Shown piece by piece: positions 1-6,669 of a stretch of DNA of 8,133 nt. A model generated the notes under the pieces. It made no database searches, was not told the origin of the DNA, and was given only the letters and a program-made list of their open reading frames with translations. The position numbers were made by a program, and so were the translations under genes. Position 1 is the first letter of the stretch, and each line of letters begins with the position of its first letter. This DNA is from Lachnospiraceae bacterium UBA3711 (GTDB taxonomy: Bacteria > Bacillota > Clostridia > Lachnospirales > Lachnospiraceae): positions 13,161 through 21,293 of the forward strand of contig DFHY01000088.1 of assembly GCA_002371345.1 (NCBI GenBank), in the 5' to 3' direction.

Positions 1-128
1 ACCATGATATTGTCCAGCAGGCTCACGAAATTCGTTATCGCGTTCTGGATCATGATCGGAACGGCGATGCTCATGAGCATGCTGTAGAAAGCCCTGTCGC
101 CTATAAACTTTTTTCTGAATCTTTCCAT
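1..128 (-). CDS. MATE family efflux transporter, N-terminal fragment
   Basis: The first 42 codons of a gene that runs off the left edge. They begin MERFRKKFIGDRAFYSML, followed by a hydrophobic stretch containing PIMIQNAITNFVSLLDNIM. This arrangement, a short basic N-terminus, the 'GDRAFY' segment and then a first membrane helix with the PIMIQN...SLLDNIM pattern, is typical of the MATE multidrug/cation antiporters common in Clostridia, which exchange Na+ or H+ for organic cations across the membrane. The ATG at 126-128 is preceded by a modest AGGGAAG ribosome site. Upstream is a plausible promoter (167-195), so the gene is probably transcribed independently of the sugar operon, from which it is separated by a terminator and a repeat-rich spacer. 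The substrate cannot be judged. The family call rests on one helix plus the N-terminal pattern. Confidence 0.82.
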   Translation of the reverse strand, partial: MERFRKKFIGDRAFYSMLMSIAVPIMIQNAITNFVSLLDNIM

Positions 129-166
129 ACTCTTCCCTGCCTGAGTCTGTCAATCACTGTTTACAT

Positions 167-195
167 AATATAGCACTTATACGGGCAATTGAAAA
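167..195 (-). promoter_or_regulatory. Candidate promoter for the MATE gene
   Basis: On the minus strand, TTTTCA (190-195) and TATATT (167-172) are separated by 17 bp, matching the sigma-A consensus at 4/6 and 5/6 positions. The implied start near 160 would give a leader of about 30 nt before the ATG at 128. A perfect TTGACA also occurs at 208-213 on the minus strand but has no acceptable -10 at the right distance. This is a prediction from spacing only. Confidence 0.45.
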
Positions 196-233
196 ATCAT
201 CCCCACCTGTCAAGACTCGCCTGCGGAGTTACT

Positions 234-364
234 ATTCACTACCAATGCCATTAACTTAAGCCTTCCCGTCTGCCGACACCCCTACGCGGACGCCCCTATA
301 GGTCCACTTCGGGGTGTCGGACAGGACGTTCAGGCTCTTAAGTTAATGACATTGATTCACTACC
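234..364. mobile_element. 112-bp IS231-like miniature inverted-repeat element with target duplication
   Basis: A non-coding element at 243-354 has terminal inverted repeats of the form CAATGYCATTAACTTAAG (243-260, and on the opposite strand 337-354; one mismatch). Inside is a second inverted pair, CCGACACCCC (273-282) with GGGGTGTCGG (311-320), so most of the element can fold into one hairpin. It is flanked by the direct repeat ATTCACTAC(C), at 234-243 and 355-364. The C at 243 can be counted either in the repeat (10 bp) or in the element (9-bp repeat). From memory, the IS231 group of the IS4 family has ends close to CATGCCCATCAACTTAAG and makes 10-12 bp duplications, so this looks like a transposase-less derivative mobilised in trans. 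There is no transposase gene in the window. The element interrupts the left end of the larger palindrome. Confidence 0.75.
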
Positions 365-628
365 CCGCCTCCGCACAGGCAGCCCTCCCGCAGGATCCCA
401 TCAGCTGGAGCGCCGACGAGATCCACTGGTTACGTAGACTTGGTGGCAGGGGCATGAGAAAAATCGTCGGTTCGAATGCCCCTGCCACTTAGTCGTAGTT
501 ACCAGTTAGCTCGGCGGAAGCGGGCTGTGGGAACATGCGGGAGGGCTGCCTGTGCAGGGGCGTGACAGTGCAGTCAACCGTATCATACTGCGTACTAACG
601 GGAGGGCTGCCTGTGCGGGGGCAGTGAA
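363..628. repeat. Large imperfect palindrome of GC-rich modules, about 265 bp
   Basis: Non-coding stretch built as a long inverted repeat centred near 465. The outer arms contain a perfect 20-bp inverted match (373-392 with 536-555). The inner arms match at 25 of 31 positions with no gap (425-455 with 476-506). The innermost 13 bp, GTGGCAGGGGCAT / ATGCCCCTGCCAC (443-455 / 476-488), is perfect around a 20-nt loop. The arm segments between (393-424 and 507-535) are only partly similar. Before the miniature element inserted, the left arm continued through ATTCACTACC, and the right arm ends in the matching AGTGAAT (622-628). No reading frame inside looks like a protein. It could be a structured RNA, a decayed mobile element end-pair, or a dispersed intergenic repeat; I do not recognise the family. 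Confidence 0.7.
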
Positions 629-634
629 TTGCAG
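538..634 (+). repeat. Direct repeat pair with 61-bp period
   Basis: An 18-bp module, CGGGAGGGCTGCCTGTGC, occurs at 538-555 and again at 599-616. The similarity continues for about another 18 bp (GGGGC, then GTGA...GCAG), giving copies of roughly 36 bp at 538-573 and 599-634. A third copy lies inverted in the left arm of the palindrome (about 363-392). The second copy matches the inverted one better at its distal end, since both finish with AGTGAAT, so the inner copy (538-573) may be a later duplication or an internal module. Confidence 0.75.
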
Positions 635-654
635 CCTTGCGGATACTGCGCGAT

Positions 655-694
655 GAATAAGAAAAATGCCGGGCACGGCTGACCGCACCCGGCA
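655..694 (-). terminator. Rho-independent terminator after the aldolase gene
   Basis: On the minus strand, 50 nt beyond the aldolase stop codon, the stem TGCCGGG/CCCGGCA (688-694 with 667-673) encloses a shorter CGG/CCG stem. It is followed directly by TTTTTCTTATT (about 656-666). This is a textbook intrinsic terminator and closes the aldolase transcript before the repeat-rich spacer. Confidence 0.9.
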
Positions 695-743
695 AGTGGC
701 TTCATTACTTCAATCGATATGATGTAAAGGTATCAAAAGTATC

Positions 744-1616
744 TCAGGCTTCACCGTAGTAATACTTCACCTTGTCATCATCATTGAAGAGACGGATCTT
801 GTGCTCTACGACTGCATTCGAAGCCTTCACACACTCGGGGTAGATCGCGTTCGGTTCGCGGAGTCCTTCATCCTTCAGCACCTCACGGCACTTCTTATAG
901 AAGGCGTCCTTGATATCGCTGGAAATGTTGATCTTGTTGATTCCGTATTTAACTGACTGGGCAATCTCCTCATCCGGATTGCCTGAACCTCCGTGAAGCA
1001 CCAGCGGAACACTGACAGCGGCCTTGATCTCCTGCAGGCGGTCGAGCGCGAGCTTCGGCTTGACATCCTTCGGATAGAGACCGTGGGCTGTGCCGATAGC
1101 TACGGCAAGAGTATCGCATCCGGTTTCCTTCGTGAATCTTACCGCGTCTTCGACCTCGGTGTAGATAATCTTCTTCGAAGTCTTCTCGCCGTAGTCGTCA
1201 GCCGTACCTATCGTTCCGAGTTCTCCCTCAACGGAGACATTCGCCGCGTGAGCCGCCTCAACGACCTTCTTCGTGATCGCGATATTCTCCTCAAGCGGAA
1301 GCGACGAGGCGTCGATCATAACAGAGGTGAAGCCCAGGCTGATAGCGTGCACCACCTGCTCGAAATTCGCGCCGTGGTCAAGATTGATCGCGACCGGAAC
1401 CGTAGTCCTGTTGGCCAGATCAATCACCATCGGAAGAAAGCTGTCGCCGATAAACTTCAGCTCATCCGGATGGATCGCGATGATCACCGGAGCCTGAAGC
1501 CTCTCACAGGTCTCCATGGTCCCCTTGAGAAGCATATTGCTGCTCGTATTGAAAGCAGGAACCGCAAAATAATGTTTATTGGCAACCGCAAGCAGATCAC
1601 GCATGTTGAGTAACAT
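744..1616 (-). CDS. Class II (zinc-dependent) ketose-bisphosphate aldolase, GatY/KbaY/IolJ size class
   Basis: A 290-residue protein for reversible retro-aldol cleavage of a phosphorylated ketose to dihydroxyacetone phosphate plus an aldehyde. Visible motifs are LDHG with catalytic Asp80 and zinc ligand His81, EGELG at 130-134, GTAHG with zinc ligand His178, and LHGGSG with zinc ligand His208. Spacing and length match the roughly 285-residue tagatose-bisphosphate/IolJ-type enzymes rather than the roughly 360-residue FbaA type. The substrate-phosphate loop reads NISSD (230-234) where GatY/KbaY have NVATE. I chose ATG 1616 because AGGAGG sits 10 nt upstream (1627-1632). A longer frame opening with GTG at 1643 would place the ribosome site inside the gene. 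It has its own promoter and terminator, so it is a separate unit downstream of the sugar operon. Class II aldolase is near certain; whether it acts on fructose-, tagatose- or another ketose bisphosphate cannot be told. Confidence 0.93.
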   Translation of the reverse strand: MLLNMRDLLAVANKHYFAVPAFNTSSNMLLKGTMETCERLQAPVIIAIHPDELKFIGDSFLPMVIDLANRTTVPVAINLDHGANFEQVVHAISLGFTSVMIDASSLPLEENIAITKKVVEAAHAANVSVEGELGTIGTADDYGEKTSKKIIYTEVEDAVRFTKETGCDTLAVAIGTAHGLYPKDVKPKLALDRLQEIKAAVSVPLVLHGGSGNPDEEIAQSVKYGINKINISSDIKDAFYKKCREVLKDEGLREPNAIYPECVKASNAVVEHKIRLFNDDDKVKYYYGEA

Positions 1617-1681
1617 ATTGGACTTACCTCCTGAATAAGACACTAGAACAACTTAATAAAGAACTTTTACTTTCCGACTGC

Positions 1682-1710
1682 ATAATAGTCCAGTCATTTC
1701 CTTTTGTCAA
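1682..1710 (-). promoter_or_regulatory. Near-consensus sigma-A promoter for the aldolase gene
   Basis: On the minus strand the -35 is a perfect TTGACA (1705-1710) and the -10 is TATTAT (1682-1687, 5/6), separated by exactly 17 bp. The predicted start is near 1675, giving a leader of about 60 nt to ATG 1616 that contains AGGAGG. The -35 begins only two bases after the upstream terminator hairpin ends, so the aldolase is insulated from the operon and expressed from here, probably strongly. I see no clear operator or catabolite-repression box overlapping it. Confidence 0.88.
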
Positions 1711-1712
1711 GA

Positions 1713-1747
1713 CTGAAAAAACACTGATTATCTCAGTGTTTTTTCAG
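1713..1747 (-). terminator. Perfect 15-bp hairpin terminator ending the sugar operon
   Basis: CTGAAAAAACACTGA (1713-1727) and its exact complement TCAGTGTTTTTTCAG (1733-1747) flank a five-base loop. The A-run and T-run inside the arms give a U-rich 3' side on either strand, so the hairpin may work in both directions. It lies 30 nt past the isomerase stop codon and directly before the aldolase promoter. Confidence 0.88.
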
Positions 1748-1777
1748 CGTCTCCTGTCTGATATTCCCGCGGCGCAC

Positions 1778-2461
1778 TTACTGCTGATATCCTCCGCAGA
1801 GCATATGGCGCATCGGGGCGTCCTCCTCTATCTTCTGGAAGTCGACATATGGATTGAAGTGGTTGTCGTTGGCGTCGTCGTTGCAGCGCGACACCTCGCC
1901 GACGATCAGGTCTCCGTCCTCTTCTACAGCGCAGAACGAATGATAAATGAACGGTGTCAGATAAATCGAATCGCCTGGCTTGATGTCGACATAGCCGCCG
2001 GCCTCCACGGTGACAGGCTGTCCGTCGATCATGACATGAACATCGCCCTTGAGGTCCTTCTTGTAACCGTCAAATTCCGGAGTGGAATTCCAGAGATATA
2101 CGCGAAGAGTGCCGCCCGCGCGGTTGATGATGTCCTCGCTCTTGAAGTAGTGGAAATGACACGGAAGCAGCTGCCCGGCCTTCATAATCAGGAACTTCTC
2201 GCAGTAGACCCTTCCGGTCTCAGGCTTATCCTGCTCTCCGTTGCGGATAGTGAACAGAACACATCCGACCTTGTCGAAATCACCCGAATTGTAATCCGTT
2301 ACATCCCATCCCATCGCCACCTTGCGCATGTAAGCGGTGGAATCCTTCTTCTCCTCCCACTGTTCGGGAGTCCAGCGGGCAAATCCGGGAAGCGCAACAT
2401 GCATCCTGTCACATGCCTCTATTGCCCAGTCGATCGCGTTGTCAATTACAGAACGTTTCAT
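1778..2461 (-). CDS. D-lyxose/D-mannose-family sugar isomerase (cupin fold)
   Basis: A 227-residue cytoplasmic cupin. It resembles the D-lyxose ketol-isomerases (Pfam Lyx_isomer, formerly DUF1498), which interconvert D-lyxose and D-xylulose and often also D-mannose and D-fructose using a divalent metal. The metal-site cupin motif is HFHYFKSEDIINRAGG (102-117), with candidate ligands His102, His104 and Glu109; a later candidate is His174 in PFIYHSF. The closing GEVSRCNDD (188-196) also fits the family. Length agrees with the roughly 228-residue E. coli O157 enzyme. ATG 2461 is preferred: GGAGG lies 10 nt upstream. A GTG start 11 codons earlier also has a GGAGG in front of it (4-nt spacing) and cannot be excluded. 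It is the last gene of the operon, 72 nt after the permease, with a small hairpin (CTGGCC/GGCCGG) between. The neighbouring xylulokinase-like gene supports lyxose as substrate, but mannose or another aldose is possible. Confidence 0.86.
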   Translation of the reverse strand: MKRSVIDNAIDWAIEACDRMHVALPGFARWTPEQWEEKKDSTAYMRKVAMGWDVTDYNSGDFDKVGCVLFTIRNGEQDKPETGRVYCEKFLIMKAGQLLPCHFHYFKSEDIINRAGGTLRVYLWNSTPEFDGYKKDLKGDVHVMIDGQPVTVEAGGYVDIKPGDSIYLTPFIYHSFCAVEEDGDLIVGEVSRCNDDANDNHFNPYVDFQKIEEDAPMRHMLCGGYQQ

Positions 2462-2533
2462 AGTAATCCAACCTCCATATAAAGCTTTATGCACTACACC
2501 TCCGGCCTGACGGCCAGAGTAACACATATGTAA

Positions 2534-3511
2534 TCAGGAACGGTTCCTTCCGTTGATGGCCATATCGAGCATAACGGTTCCGATGATGATGAGGCCGCGG
2601 ATGATTGACTGCCAGTTCGCGTCGATACCGATCATGGTGATACCGTTGTAGATAAAACCGATAATGAAGATACCGATCAGGCAGCCTGGCATCGTAGCTA
2701 CGCCGCCGGCGAAAGAGGTTCCGCCGATAACGGAAGCCGCGACAGCGTCTGTCTCATATCCGACGCCGATGTTCGACTGTCCTGAGCCCGTCTTGGCTGA
2801 CATGATGACCGCAGCCAGTCCTGCCATGAATCCTGAAATCGTGTAGCAGATGATCTTTACCCGGACGGAATTGACGCCGGACGCGATAGCGGCTTTTTCA
2901 TTTCCGCCGACCGCCAGGATATAACGTCCCAGCTTGGTCCAGTGGAACATGAGATACATGATGACAAAAACACTGGCGAAGATCACGATCGGGAACGGGA
3001 TCACTCCGAAGAGCTTGCCGTAGTAAATCTGAGTAAACGCGGAATTGAAAGTGATCGCGCGGCCGCCTGACACAACCTGTGCCGCTCCGCGGATAACCAG
3101 CTGCATCGACAGTGTTACGACGAACGCGAACATGTTGAACTTCGCGATGAGGAATCCATTCAGGAAGCCGAAGCACGTAGCGGCGAGGATTCCGATAAGA
3201 ACTCCGACCGCGATCGGCATCCCGTTATTGGTAATCAGCTGTCCGAGAATGACCGAGCACAGCGCGAGCTGGGCACCGACGGTCAGATCGATACCGCCTG
3301 TCGTGATGGCAAGGCACATACCGAAGGTCAGCAGGCCGTTAATTGAGATCTGTGTGCAGACATTCAGCAGGTTTGTTGAACTCAGGAACATAGGACGGGC
3401 GATCGCGATGGCAACGATCATGAATAGCATGATAACGCTGACGCCATATTTTCCCATGAAGGAACGGAACCCTTCACTCTTAAAGAAACCACCATTGTTA
3501 TTTGCTGCCAT
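2534..3511 (-). CDS. Sugar ABC transporter permease, RbsC-like (CUT2 family)
   Basis: A 325-residue integral membrane protein, the channel subunit of a ribose/xylose/galactose-type importer. Repeated hydrophobic segments are visible at about 24-40, 56-71, 77-92, 97-120, 127-141, 170-190, 220-238, 275-292 and 303-318. Family signatures are GGIDLTVG (72-79), the cytoplasmic coupling-loop region GRYILAVGGNEKAA (195-208) followed by SGV, and GYETDAVAASVIGGTSFAGG (251-270). It probably works as a homodimer with the two-domain ATPase encoded just upstream. ATG 3511 is well supported by AGGAGG seven bases before it; only 12 nt separate it from the ATPase stop codon, indicating translational coupling. 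The sugar is not readable from the permease. The periplasmic-type binding lipoprotein normally paired with it is not in the window. N- and C-termini look complete. Confidence 0.95.
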   Translation of the reverse strand: MAANNNGGFFKSEGFRSFMGKYGVSVIMLFMIVAIAIARPMFLSSTNLLNVCTQISINGLLTFGMCLAITTGGIDLTVGAQLALCSVILGQLITNNGMPIAVGVLIGILAATCFGFLNGFLIAKFNMFAFVVTLSMQLVIRGAAQVVSGGRAITFNSAFTQIYYGKLFGVIPFPIVIFASVFVIMYLMFHWTKLGRYILAVGGNEKAAIASGVNSVRVKIICYTISGFMAGLAAVIMSAKTGSGQSNIGVGYETDAVAASVIGGTSFAGGVATMPGCLIGIFIIGFIYNGITMIGIDANWQSIIRGLIIIGTVMLDMAINGRNRS

Positions 3512-3523
3512 TTTACTTCCTCC

Positions 3524-5053
3524 TTATTTTTCACCAAACTCTTTGGCTAGAATGACTTCCTGGTTAACTGCTCCGCTGTCAAGCTCCTCTCTTGTCACTT
3601 CACCGTTCAGGCGGCCCTCGTGATATATCAGGATACGGTCGCTCATACCCATTACTTCCGGAAGCTCCGAGGATATCATGATGATTGCCATCCCTTCCTT
3701 CGCGAACTTGCCCATCAGGGAATGGATCTCAGACTTCGCGCCGACGTCGACGCCGCGGGTCGGCTCATCGAGGATGAGGACCTTCGGGTTGGCCATGATC
3801 CACTTCGCGATGACAACCTTCTGCTGATTTCCTCCGGAGAGCGAGAACGCGTTGTTCTCAATAGACGGCGTCTTGACCGTCAGCAGCTTCGCGTACTCAT
3901 CACATTCTTTCTTCTCCCGGCTCTGATTCATCAGAAGCCCTTTCTGCCTTGCCGGAAGATTCGGCAGCGAAATGTTCTCACGGATAGAGCGGAACAGACA
4001 CAGTCCATAGTCCTTTCTGTCTTCGTTGACCATCGCGATGCCCTGATTGATCGCCTCTCGCGGATTGCGGATATGGATCTCTTTGCCTTCCAGATAGATC
4101 TTTCCTGATTCCAGCTTATCGAGTCCGAAGATGGCTCTCATGGTCTCGCTGCGGCCTGAGCCCACCAGCCCTGAGAAGCCCAGGATCTCGCCGGCGTGGA
4201 CCTCGAAGCTGATATCCTTGAATCCGTTTCCGGTCAGGCCTTCGACCTTGAACACCGTCTCGCCGATAGGGACTGTAACCTTAGGAAAGACGTTCGAGAC
4301 TTCACGGCCTACCATCATGGAGATCAGCTCCGACCTGGTGACATTTTCCATGGAACGGGCGCCTACATAGGTACCGTCACGGAAAACGGCAACCGAATCG
4401 CAGATCTCGAATATCTCCTCCATGCGGTGAGAAATATAGATAATGGCAACATTCTGCGCCTTAAGATCACGGATGACCTGGAAAAGGTGATTGGTCTCCT
4501 CGCTGTCAAGAGAGGAAGTAGGTTCATCCATGATTATCATTCTGGCATTGCTTGAAACTGCCTTGATAATCTCCACCATCTGCATCTGCGCTATCGTCAG
4601 CTTGCTCATGATGGTTGTCGCGGGATACGGAAAATCAAAGTCGTCAAGAATCTTCTGGGCTCTCTCATTCTGAGCCTTCTTGTTCAGGAAGATTCCGTTC
4701 ATGCTCTCCCTCTTCAGGAAAATGGACTCCGCTATCGTCAGATGCGGCTCCGGGTTCAGTTCCTGATGGATCATGGAGATTCCGGCATTCATGGCGTCAA
4801 CAGGGCTCTTCGCGGAGTATGGCTTGCCCTCAAAGATCATCGTGCCGGCATCCGGCTGATGCAGGCCGATGATAGCCTTCATCAGTGTGGACTTTCCGGC
4901 TCCGTTTTCGCCGAGCAGCGCAAGAACTTCTCCGCGCTTTACATGCAGCTGCACGTCCTTCAGCGCCTGAGTACCGCCGAATGCCTTTGAGATTCCCGAG
5001 CATTCAAACACATACTCATCTTTTCGTGTATTGTTCTCTGCCAACTTTTTCAC
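3524..5053 (-). CDS. Sugar ABC transporter ATP-binding protein, two-domain RbsA/MglA-like
   Basis: A 509-residue protein with two fused nucleotide-binding domains, the energising subunit of a CUT2 sugar importer. Domain 1 has Walker A GENGAGKST (48-56), Q-loop Gln97, signature LTIAQMQMVEIIKA (152-165), Walker B IIMDEPTS (173-180) and H-loop His209. Domain 2 has the degenerate Walker A GLVGSGRSE (295-303, Arg for the usual Lys), signature LSGGNQQK (405-412), Walker B VLILDE (425-430), and Ser462 where an H-loop histidine would be. These domain 2 departures are usual for this family, in which site 1 is mostly catalytic. The start is GTG at 5051-5053, with AGGA six bases upstream. There is no good in-frame ATG near the N-terminus, so the non-AUG start is well supported. 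It sits 24 nt after the kinase gene and 12 nt before the permease. Confidence 0.95.
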   Translation of the reverse strand: MKKLAENNTRKDEYVFECSGISKAFGGTQALKDVQLHVKRGEVLALLGENGAGKSTLMKAIIGLHQPDAGTMIFEGKPYSAKSPVDAMNAGISMIHQELNPEPHLTIAESIFLKRESMNGIFLNKKAQNERAQKILDDFDFPYPATTIMSKLTIAQMQMVEIIKAVSSNARMIIMDEPTSSLDSEETNHLFQVIRDLKAQNVAIIYISHRMEEIFEICDSVAVFRDGTYVGARSMENVTRSELISMMVGREVSNVFPKVTVPIGETVFKVEGLTGNGFKDISFEVHAGEILGFSGLVGSGRSETMRAIFGLDKLESGKIYLEGKEIHIRNPREAINQGIAMVNEDRKDYGLCLFRSIRENISLPNLPARQKGLLMNQSREKKECDEYAKLLTVKTPSIENNAFSLSGGNQQKVVIAKWIMANPKVLILDEPTRGVDVGAKSEIHSLMGKFAKEGMAIIMISSELPEVMGMSDRILIYHEGRLNGEVTREELDSGAVNQEVILAKEFGEK

Positions 5054-5077
5054 CTCTCATCCTATTGCTGCCGGGCA

Positions 5078-6586
5078 TCAGCGGGTCCGCCTGCCGAGCA
5101 GAGTGATCTTTTCCAGTTCATTTTTGGAAGACTGGTAAGTTTCCCTGAAGATCTGATAATACTCCTCATAGATCCGGTGATTCTCCCGATCCGGTTCCAC
5201 GATCAGATCCCTGTAGTGTACCGCTCTTTCACATCCCTCCTCTACTGTTTTATATATACCGGAACCGGCGCCGGCGGCGATCGCCGCCCCAAGGCCAGCC
5301 TGTTCCTGAGTATCCGTAACTTTCATCGGCGTATTGAATACATCCGCCTGTATCTGAAGCCAGGTGCGCGACCTCGCGCCTCCTCCCGAGGCTATGATCT
5401 CATCAGCCTTCAGTCCCATCGACTCGCACAGAAGCCTGCACTCGTTGAGCGCGTAAGTCACGCCCTCCATGACAGCTCTTGTCAGCTCCGCACGGCCTGT
5501 GTTCAGATTCACTCCGAAGAGCACTCCGCTCAGATCCGGATTCAGATGCGGCGTCCTCTCACCGTTTAGGTAAGGCAGGAATACCACTCCGCCGCTTCCG
5601 GGCTTAACGCCGCTGACCATTCTCTCTATGTCATCATAATCCGCGCTCTCAAACAGGCTGTTGAACCACTTCAGCGTGACCCCCGCGTTCATGATCGCGC
5701 CCATAACCAGCCACTGGTCAGGTCTGTATGATGTAAATGTATTCGTTGTAAGCGAGGTATTCAGAACCGGACTGTCGGATCTGTAGGACAGCTGTCCCGC
5801 GGTGCCGATGTTGGAGGAAGCTACGCCCGGCGTAACCACTCCGTTTCCGATTCCCTGCATGACCTGATCGCCTCCGCCTGCCACCACGATCGTGGATCTT
5901 GAGAGGCCTGTCTGCTCCGCAGCCTCGGCGCTCACGCAGCCGACCGCGTCAGCAGTTGAGTACAGCTTCGGAAAAAATGACATCGGGACCTGTACTCTGT
6001 CAAGTATGGCTTCCGACCACCGGTTTGAAGGTATATCGTAGGCCAGCGTCGCGGACGCGTCTGATATATCGGATGAAACGTCCCCCGTCAACCTGAGTTT
6101 CAGATAATCCTTCGGAAGACATACTCTGCTGATCCTGTCATATTCAACTCTCTCATGCTCCCTCACCCACAGAAGCGACGGCAGAAGGAAGCCGGTATAC
6201 ACGGGATTCATCATCAGGCGCTTCACTCCTTCTTCACCGAACAGCCCATTCAGCATACCGACCTGCTCTGAGCTTCTCGCGTCGTTGTGAAGAATCGCCG
6301 GACGTATCACCTGTTTCGCCTCGTCAAGAAGAACCGCTCCGTGCATCTGCCCCGAGAAGCTCAGCGCCCTGACATCATCTGCCTTTATATCTGAGGATGA
6401 CAGGCATTTCCTGATCGTGCGCACACACGCGCCCCACCATACCTCAGGATCCTGCTCCGAATACCCTCCGCGCGGACTGTCAAACTGATACGCCTCCGAC
6501 GCCTGCGCGCAGACATGCCCCTCTTCATCACATATGAGGGTTTTGAGGCTTGAGGTTCCAAGATCTATTCCCATCAGATAAGCCAT
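5078..6586 (-). CDS. xylB: Xylulokinase-like FGGY carbohydrate kinase
   Basis: A 502-residue FGGY kinase, the full length for xylulokinase, predicted to phosphorylate D-xylulose (or a similar ketose) with ATP in the cytoplasm. Seen: N-terminal ATPase-fold motif GIDLGTSS (6-13, Asp8), SGQMHGA (78-84; the MHG triplet is characteristic of xylulokinases), catalytic-base region AGGGDQ (236-241, Asp240), nucleotide loop NIGTAGQLS (259-267), LPYLNGERTPHLNP (337-350), and ASGGGARS (399-406). Residue 100 is His in ILHNDARS, where E. coli XylB has Trp (ILWNDGR). I chose ATG 6586 because AAGGAG lies six bases upstream (6593-6598). An earlier TTG at 6607 in the same frame would put that site inside the gene. 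It lies 83 nt after the ADP-dependent kinase gene, with a hairpin between. With the lyxose-type isomerase it would complete lyxose to xylulose 5-phosphate. Related ketose kinases remain possible. Confidence 0.88.
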   Translation of the reverse strand: MAYLMGIDLGTSSLKTLICDEEGHVCAQASEAYQFDSPRGGYSEQDPEVWWGACVRTIRKCLSSSDIKADDVRALSFSGQMHGAVLLDEAKQVIRPAILHNDARSSEQVGMLNGLFGEEGVKRLMMNPVYTGFLLPSLLWVREHERVEYDRISRVCLPKDYLKLRLTGDVSSDISDASATLAYDIPSNRWSEAILDRVQVPMSFFPKLYSTADAVGCVSAEAAEQTGLSRSTIVVAGGGDQVMQGIGNGVVTPGVASSNIGTAGQLSYRSDSPVLNTSLTTNTFTSYRPDQWLVMGAIMNAGVTLKWFNSLFESADYDDIERMVSGVKPGSGGVVFLPYLNGERTPHLNPDLSGVLFGVNLNTGRAELTRAVMEGVTYALNECRLLCESMGLKADEIIASGGGARSRTWLQIQADVFNTPMKVTDTQEQAGLGAAIAAGAGSGIYKTVEEGCERAVHYRDLIVEPDRENHRIYEEYYQIFRETYQSSKNELEKITLLGRRTR

Positions 6587-6642
6587 AATACACTCCTTAT
6601 TATTCAAGTCTGTGTTGTGATGCAGTCAATATGGCAGCCGTA

Positions 6643-6669
6643 CCGCGGCGCGATGCTCATGCGCCGTGG
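6643..6669 (-). other. Intercistronic hairpin directly after the ADP-dependent kinase stop codon
   Basis: CCGCGGCGC (6643-6651) can pair with GCGCCGTGG (6661-6669) over nine positions (one G-T) around a nine-base loop. The stem begins at the base after the stop codon at 6670-6672. No T-run follows on the minus strand, so it is not a standard terminator. It may protect the upstream message end or set the expression ratio of the two kinases. Confidence 0.5.

Noticed and set aside
443..490. tRNA-like 3' half: GGTTCGAAT followed by GCCCCTGCCA
   Set aside because: The TTCGAAT loop resembles a T-loop, but the flanking bases do not make a 5-bp T-stem, there is no anticodon or D-arm, and the segment is explained by the 13-bp hairpin of the palindrome.
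489..695. 68-codon minus-strand open frame
   Set aside because: It lies wholly across the inverted-repeat modules and the aldolase terminator, has no ribosome site and no recognisable protein character.
993..1613. 206-codon plus-strand open frame, and similar plus-strand frames at 1736-2482 and 3045-3623
   Set aside because: These are antisense to well-identified genes with clear motifs, and arise from codon bias; none has supporting context.
3524..4200. Degenerate second nucleotide-binding domain of the ATPase (Arg in Walker A, Ser at the H-loop)
   Set aside because: These substitutions are normal in RbsA/MglA-type two-domain ATPases and do not signal gene decay.
6602..6640. Possible internal promoter upstream of the FGGY kinase (TTGACT with TTGAAT at 16 bp)
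   Set aside because: The -10 is only 4/6, spacing is short, and the implied start would leave almost no leader before the ribosome site.
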